Origin: Adiantum capillus-veneris
Lineage: Eukaryota > Streptophyta > Polypodiopsida > Polypodiales > Pteridaceae
Assembly: GCA_014529385.2 (NCBI GenBank)
Contig: CM043944.1
Location: 66,914,895 to 66,978,894 of the forward strand
Direction: 5' to 3'
Length of the DNA stretch: 64,000 nucleotides
Under the pieces are notes generated by a model. That model had not been told where the DNA came from. It was given only the letters and a program-made list of their open reading frames with translations, and made no database searches. Below, piece by piece: positions 57,958 through 64,000 of this stretch (positions are counted from its first letter, which is position 1; each line of letters opens with the position of its first letter). The position numbers and the translations under genes were made by a program.

Positions 57958-60900
57958 TCATGTACCATCATAGAGCATCTTTTCCAAAGAGAGTGCTTCG
58001 GAGTCCTTGACGAGATCTTTATTTTTTGGCCCCTCAGAATTTTGGCTAGAGTTACACTCATGCTTCATGTAACAATACTTACATGAGACAGTGGCCTTTT
58101 GACAGATCTTTGGTAGATCCTTTGGTAGAAGGCAACTCAAATAGGGCTTCAAGCGATACCCGTTTACTTTCCTGGAGTGCTCTTTACCATTCAAGTCCAT
58201 AAGCTGATAGTAACTTGAATTGAAAGCCTTCTTGACTATGTATGACCCTTGCCATCTTGTTTCAAATTTGGCATCAAAACGATTATCGAGTCGATTGTCA
58301 TACCTTAGCACAAGATCTCCTTCATTGATGCCTTTGTCCTTCAGTTTCTTGTCAAGCTTCTCCTTCGCCTGCATAGCTTTCCTCTTGTAGCACTCGTATG
58401 CTGCTTCTCTTTTCCACTCAAGCTCAGCTAAGGTAAGAAATCGATCCATCCATGCTTCTTGATCATCTTGAGCTGCTTTGCCATGAAGTCGCATTGTTGG
58501 AATGTTTAGCTCAATTGGCTGTAAAGCCTCTTGACCATAGACCAAGTGAAATGGTGTGAACTCCGTGGCTTCCCTATATGTGGTTCGATACGCCCACAAG
58601 GCACCATCCAAGAAGTCATCCCACAACTTTGTCTTGTTTTTTACCATCTTTCTAATGATGCCTGCAATGACACCATTAGCTTTTTCTACCAAACCATTTG
58701 ATTGGGGATAGTAGGGTGTACTGTGACGATGTAGAATGTGAAGTTCTTCACAGACTTCTGTGAGCAATCCCTTTCTAAACCCTGGACCATTATCAGAAAC
58801 AATCTCCAAAGGTGTGTCAAATCTACAACAAATGTGAGTGTAGACGAATTTTCTCACTATCTTCTCATTTACCTTTGCCACACTTTGTGCTTCCACCCAC
58901 CTAGTCATATAGTCTACAACCACTAGAATGTAGAGTTTACCATTTTTTGTCCTAGGCAGAGGACCCATAGCATCAATGCCTCACTTTTCAAATGGTCCAT
59001 TTGCAAGCACGATTTGCCTTGGACCATAAACCAATCTTCTATTCCCATTTACCTGACAATTGTGACAACTTTTACACCAATGTTGGACATCCACATGCAG
59101 ACTTGGCCAAACATACCCCGCAAGCAAAATCTTCTTCACAGTTAATTCTTGGGCAAAATGACCACCACATGCTTCTTCATGCAAACCTTTTAGAATGGCT
59201 GGAATTTCCTCAATAGTTGGTACTCTTCTGCATACTTGATCCCTCCCTCTTTGATAGAGGGAGCCTTCTAGGAAGAGATATGCGCTTGCCTTCTTCATGA
59301 GTCTCCTCTTCTGAGCCTTCGTGAAGTCTTGTGGAAACTCGCCCTCCAAAATGTAGCTAATAATGGGAGCCAATGACTCCAATCCCTGGTATCTTGGTTT
59401 CTTGACAGCTGCTGCCACCATGATGACCTGCACTTCTCTCTCAACACATGTAACTGCTTGTTGGGCAAGTAAATCGGCATCTTCATTTTGTTTCCTCGGA
59501 ATATGATATAGTTGCACCTCTTCAAACTGATTCAACATCCTACGAATGGCATGAACTTTTGTCCTTAAGCTTTCATTCTTGCATGCCCAAATGCCTAAAA
59601 TCTGTTTAACAATGAGAAGTGCATCTCCCTTTACCATGAGACGTTTTATCCCTTGGCCAATGCACATCTTCAAACCATGAAGTAGTGTGTCGTATTCTGC
59701 TTCATTGTTGCTAGTTGAACCTGGTAGATTGACCTTCTCTTTCATGACCACCTCTCCACTTGGGTTGAGCAACACTAGCCCTCCCCCTGCTTTCCCTGTG
59801 GCTCGTTGAAAAGCTCCATCAAAGAACAAGGTAAAAGCATTGGGAATACTTTTTGGTGGTGGTAATGGTAGGGTCTTTACTTCAGGCACCTTAATCTCCT
59901 TTTCATGCACCCTATAAGTGAGAATCCCTGCCAATTGTGCACGCACACTATCTTCTACCTTGAAAGAGTATTGAAACTCTTGCAACTCCATAATCCACTT
60001 TGAGATCCTAGTACTAAGAGTCATTTGAGATGACACCCAAGGGAACAAATTCTCTGCGGTGAGGATTACAAAAGGTTTTGGTAGCAGGTAGGATCTAAAC
60101 TTTCTCACCGCAAACATGAGAGAAAGCATCATGAGTTCTGCTTCTGTGTAGTCTCTCTCCAAAGCATTCATGACCCTACTAGCAAAGTAGATGGGTCGCA
60201 TCCTTGTACTGTGGGGATCTTGTTGTAGCAACACAGCACCAATTGTTTCCCTTCCAACACTAGAGCTAACAAAGAATGTGTACTCCCAACAAGGAGGCAT
60301 GAGTGTTGGTAGCTCTGACAAAATGACTTTAATGTTACAAAAATACTCTTCAAGCTCATCAGACCATGCAAATTCTACTTGTTGTGTCAACTTTTGCAAA
60401 GGATGAAGCAACTCCGAGGTTAAGTGAATGAAGCGTGACATATACTTCACCTTCTGAATGAAAGAGATGACCTCCTTAAGACTCTTCGGTGATGGGAGCT
60501 CAATAAGAGCCTTTGCCTTTGAAGGATCCACCTCAATGCCTTTATAGGAAATCTTGTGACCGAGCAAGATCACTTCATCCTCACCTATGTGGCACTTGTC
60601 GGGGTTGAGTTGACCTCCCATGTCGTAGAGCTTCTTTAAACCTTCTTCTACCCTTTGTAGATGCAATGATTTTGAGCTATAAATACAGAAATCATCAATG
60701 AACACCCTAATTGACTTTCCAAAGAATGCTTGAAACACCATGTTCATGAAACGTTGGAATGTTGCAGGAGCATTTGTCAGACCAAATGGCATGACTCTAA
60801 AAGCATAACAACCCCAAGGAGTGATAAAGGTTGTTTTCAATTGATCCTCCAATGCAATCCCTATTTGAAAGTAACCTGAGTAGCCATCACACACAGTGTA

Positions 60901-63237
60901 CTTCTCATGACCAGCTACCTCATTTAGTATCTCATCCTGAAATGGGAGGGGAAAGTGATCTCTTTTTGTTGCCTCATTGAGTGGACGGTAATCCACACAC
61001 ACCCTCCACTTTCCGTTTTTCTTAGGAGTGACAACAACGGGAGAGACCCACTCTGAATTCTCCACTGGATAAATGAAACCTGCTGCTAGAAGCTTTCTTA
61101 CCTCCTTGAGTAAAGCCTGCTCCTTGATGACTCCTAGCCTTCGTAGCTTCTGAGCCTTAGGTGTGGCCTCTAGCTTCAACTCAATTTTGTGTTGAACACC
61201 ATCTACTCCACGCACATCGGTGTAGTCTTTAGCAAAAAGCCTAGGAAACTTCCTTAGCACACATTTGAACTCCTCTCTTTCATCCTTTGTAAGTGTTGTT
61301 GATAGCGTACCTTCCAGCATCCCTTCATCTTGAACACCTTCGTCCTCTTGAGGACCTACCTCCTCCAAGCCTTGACAAGAGGTCTCTTGGTTGCTTGGCT
61401 TAAACCTTACCCCCATGACTTCGATGGAAGACTCCTCTTCAGTAATGCTGCTGCTACTTTCTTCTTCTGAAGTGCTATCGGTCCAACCTTCTTCCGTCTC
61501 ACTTTGAGATGATTCTTCATGGAGCTCCTCTTGGCGTTTCTCCTTCATGTCAAAGACAACCTTCTTATGATTGTCATTCCTGCAAATTAATTTCCCACTC
61601 TCCCAATCCTGCAAAGCTCGCATTTTCATTAGCCATGGTCTTCCTAGGATAAATGGATAACCACTTCCCTTGGTCGACATAACATAAAAATCCACCGCTT
61701 TCTTAATGCCAAAGGCCTCTACAAAGACATTTTTACAAATTCCTACACACCTAGCCTTGCTATTGTTTGCCATCTTGAATTTGATTTCAGGTGTCTCATG
61801 GATGTGCATGCCTAGTCTTTGCATGAGTCCCTCTGTCATGATGCAAATTTGTGCACCCCCATCCACTAGACCTTTCCTAACCAATCTTCCTTTGATGTAA
61901 CAGTCTAGCATCGGTGTAATGTCCTCATTCATTTCAGCTTGTGCAATTTTTACAACAGGCACACTCTCTTTTACCTTTCTCCTAGTGCTAACTGCCCTTG
62001 TTAAATCCCTCCTAACTTGTGGGCATAATGCAAGAAATTGAGGCCATGAAATATCAGGACCCTTACCTCTCATGTCTTCCAACAAGTTGTACAGAGCCAT
62101 ACCATGTCCAAGAGGGAAGTCTTGGAGGTTGATACGACGTCGAGTCCTCTTGGTTTCCTTGGTCTCCTTTTCTTTTTTGCCTTGTCCATGGTCACTCTGT
62201 GATGTGACTCCTTCTTTCTCTTTACCTTTCCCTCGGCCACGCTTAATGCCATTGGCTTCCATGTCAACCTCATTTGAATTTGTCACCTCTACCACATGCA
62301 CATTTGGATCTGGCAAAGGTGGAACTCCTTCTACCCCTTGTGGAGGTGGTCTTGGTCCATTTGGCCTTTGTAGAAGCCTTGGTTGTTGACCAGCTCCTTC
62401 TCCTGCATTCATCACTGGGTAATTCAAGTTAGGTCTCCCTAGCTCTCCACGGGGCCAAGGAAAATTATACATCCCATGTCCAGACTCTCCGCAATTCCAA
62501 CATTGCAAGACTCTCCTAGGTCGTGGATCTCGCTCTTCAGACTTCTTTGCTTGTCCCTTTGGACCTACAACTTGTGCAAGGTGAATTGACAGGCTGCTTA
62601 AAGATTCGTTTAACTTCTCAATTACTTCCGCCGTTACCTCAGGAAGCTCCCTCGATGTTGATGCTTGTGACTTACCTTTGGGTCTAAGACCTTCTATTGG
62701 AACCTCTCCCCTTAAGCACTTGAGTTTCCTATATTTCTCAGCAGCCCTAGTTTCCGCTGCATCAAAAGTAGCAGGTGCACCCGCCTCAACTTTTACCTTA
62801 AGGTCAGGAAAGAGTCCGGCTATGAACCTCTCCTTCTTTAAAAATTCTGCACCATCACCAGGGTTAGCAACATTTCGTATCCATAGAGCCCAAAGACGTA
62901 GAAACTCTTGCTTGTACAAGTAGTAGTCATCTAAGTCTTTTTGCTTATGAGAAACAATGTCTTGCCATAGTTTTTGAGTGTTTTGGGGATCAAAGAAGTA
63001 TCTCTTAAAATGATTCAAAACTTCTGTGTAATTCCCCTTAACTTCCTTAGGCAAAGAGTCAAACCAAGTACTAGCATCTTTCCTAAGGACCACCTCAATC
63101 ATTTCTACACGTTCTTGATCGATTACTATCCTCTTGATACGGCAAGACATCTTGAAATTTGCTAAAAATAATTCTGCATCCTCTCCAGGCTCTCCAAAGA
63201 AAAGAGAATATCCAGACATTTGGCGTTGGCTCTCCAT
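57958..63237 (-). pseudogene. gypsy-2 gag-pol polyprotein, one in-frame TGA
   Basis: The main frame has 1418 codons from 63237, a TGA at 58978-58980, then the same frame to 57958. The stop sits where gypsy-1 has Trp (EKWGID), a TGG-to-TGA change. Gag: about 1-260, zinc knuckle CWNCGESGHGMYNF (246-259) with Phe replacing the last Cys. Protease: VDGGAQ (about 458). RT: about 705-890, FIDD at 846-849. The native RNase H lacks its first Asp (FFVSSSVG) and has TAE for TDH. Additional RNase H: about 1135-1262, FFDGAFQRA, NNEAEY, KGDALLIV. Integrase: HHCC finger (CGGHFA, CKSCHNC) before the TGA; core with IVSDNGPGF and YPQSNGLVEKANG after it. The C-terminal WQGSYIVKKAF module has no chromodomain. 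Confidence 0.92.
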
Positions 63238-63370
63238 TATTATGAAAGATTACAACACGAGTTACAATAAGGGATACAATAGAGATTTAGAACCACTCGC
63301 CTGCAAATGAAGAAGTGAGAAAATACCACTCTAGGTTTTCTTCTTCAGCTATCCAAGCTTCAATAAGGTC

Positions 63371-63989
63371 TCAATTTGTTTGATCAAAACAAAAAGGTAG
63401 ACTATTGATGAGCTCTAAGAAGGGTTGAAATTCTTCAAAGCTAAGGCGATAAACAGAAATCTCTAGAACTTCATTTTCTGGATCCAAAAGAGCAACCACG
63501 TCCCAAGTGATAAATTGCACTTGCTCTACAATTCCCAACGCACAAGCGGTTTGTATAAAAACTAGATCTTCATGCTCGTCGAAGGCCGTGAGAAAGTAGC
63601 AATTGACTAGGAGCTCCTTTCCTTCGAGTTCCACACAGTCGGAGTGAGGCAACCTTCTCACAATTTCATAAAGAACATCCTCATCAAGTCCAATCAAGTT
63701 TGCAAGATTTAAAGACTCCACTTGTGCTACAAAATTCCTGGACAAAAACTCCTTAGGATTATGGTTAAATCATTCAAAAGCATAAAGAGATTTACAATGT
63801 CTCTATGAACAAAGTGTCATAGAAAGTAGAGAAGGATGAGAATTTATACAAATTTGCAATCTTCTCTATGCTCTCTTTATTAAGACAAGCTCTGAATAGC
63901 TCCCTATCTCCTTTGTTGAAAGCGAAAGAAAGACTATTAATAAGACGCAAATGAGGAAAAAATTCACCAAATGTGAGTCTATGAAGCAT
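63371..63989 (-). CDS. Pre-gag leader ORFs of gypsy-2 with a repeated motif
   Basis: Two minus-strand ORFs, 63989-63792 (65 codons from the first ATG) and 63745-63371 (124 codons), lie between the unseen 5' LTR and gag. The first has RLTFGEFFPHLRLINSLSF; the second ends with RLSFEEFQPFLELINSLPF, so a block of about 20 residues is duplicated. They may be one leader protein broken by a stop, or untranslated. No known domain; gypsy-1 has different sequence in this place. Confidence 0.4.
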
Positions 63990-64000
63990 GAACTCTGGCC

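Larger units (their letters stand above)
55322..64000 (-). mobile_element. Ty3/gypsy LTR retrotransposon on the minus strand (gypsy-2), right end outside the window
   Basis: On the minus strand a leader with short ORFs (63989-63371) is followed by gag-pol (63237-57958), a polypurine tract and the 3' LTR (57929-55322). It is the same lineage as gypsy-1: the RT and both RNase H blocks are closely similar in sequence and order. It was apparently inserted into copia-1 at 55321. The 5' LTR lies beyond 64000. A single TGA interrupts an otherwise open frame of 1760 codons. Confidence 0.85.

Overview
The window is repeat-dominated nuclear DNA of a land plant with a large genome. The evidence is spliced introns with GT-AG ends, a plant-type CACTA (En/Spm) transposase, Ty3/gypsy elements carrying an additional RNase H (the Tat-type layout), Ty1/copia elements primed by initiator tRNA-Met, a plant HAK/KUP potassium-transporter relic, and very long CT/GT microsatellites. 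A fern or other seed-free plant is my guess from memory of similar multi-copy ORFs; the sequence does not prove it. I see no intact single-copy host gene. Almost every coding stretch is a mobile element or a pseudogene.

Layout. (1) 1-7743: the 5' part of a CACTA element on the minus strand. A six-exon TNP2-like transposase can be traced from 5494 to 423, a second ORF runs off the left edge, and the CACTA terminus lies at 7743. A 1.34-kb element flanked by TTAA sits inside exon 2. (2) 8046-9073: the 3' part of a HAK/KUP/KT potassium transporter gene, as a pseudogene. (3) 9074-17400: mostly non-coding, with low-complexity arrays and one tRNA-derived SINE (13588-13750) bounded by a perfect 12-bp duplication. 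(4) 17430-28090: a degenerate ORF with an FFGSR-x-GKGEHDG motif, split by a Ty3/gypsy element (18159-26942); the reading frame is restored when the element and one CAAC copy are removed. (5) 28551-30708: a convergent minus-strand pseudogene with an FCP1/NIF-like (HAD) domain. (6) 31400-34500: AT-rich repeats and giant CT microsatellites. (7) 34504-64000: a stack of nested retroelements. A gag-only LTR element (from 34848) has its right LTR split by a LINE that sits exactly in a CT microsatellite. A Ty1/copia element (copia-1) follows. It is broken by a second copia element (copia-2, 49716-54938) that is complete, has LTRs identical by eye and an uninterrupted 1449-codon polyprotein. It is broken again by a minus-strand Ty3/gypsy element (from 55322) that runs off the right edge.

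How the parts relate. Nesting gives a relative clock. Copia-2 is probably the youngest insertion. The plus-strand gypsy element is older, with roughly 25 LTR differences in about 1.45 kb by eye. The gag-only element is older still, with strongly diverged LTRs. The minus-strand gypsy polyprotein is broken by only one nonsense codon. The least explained items are the TTAA-flanked element, the LINE in CT repeats, the gag-only element with repeated G-rich tracts, and the pair of convergent degenerate genes at 17.4-30.7 kb.
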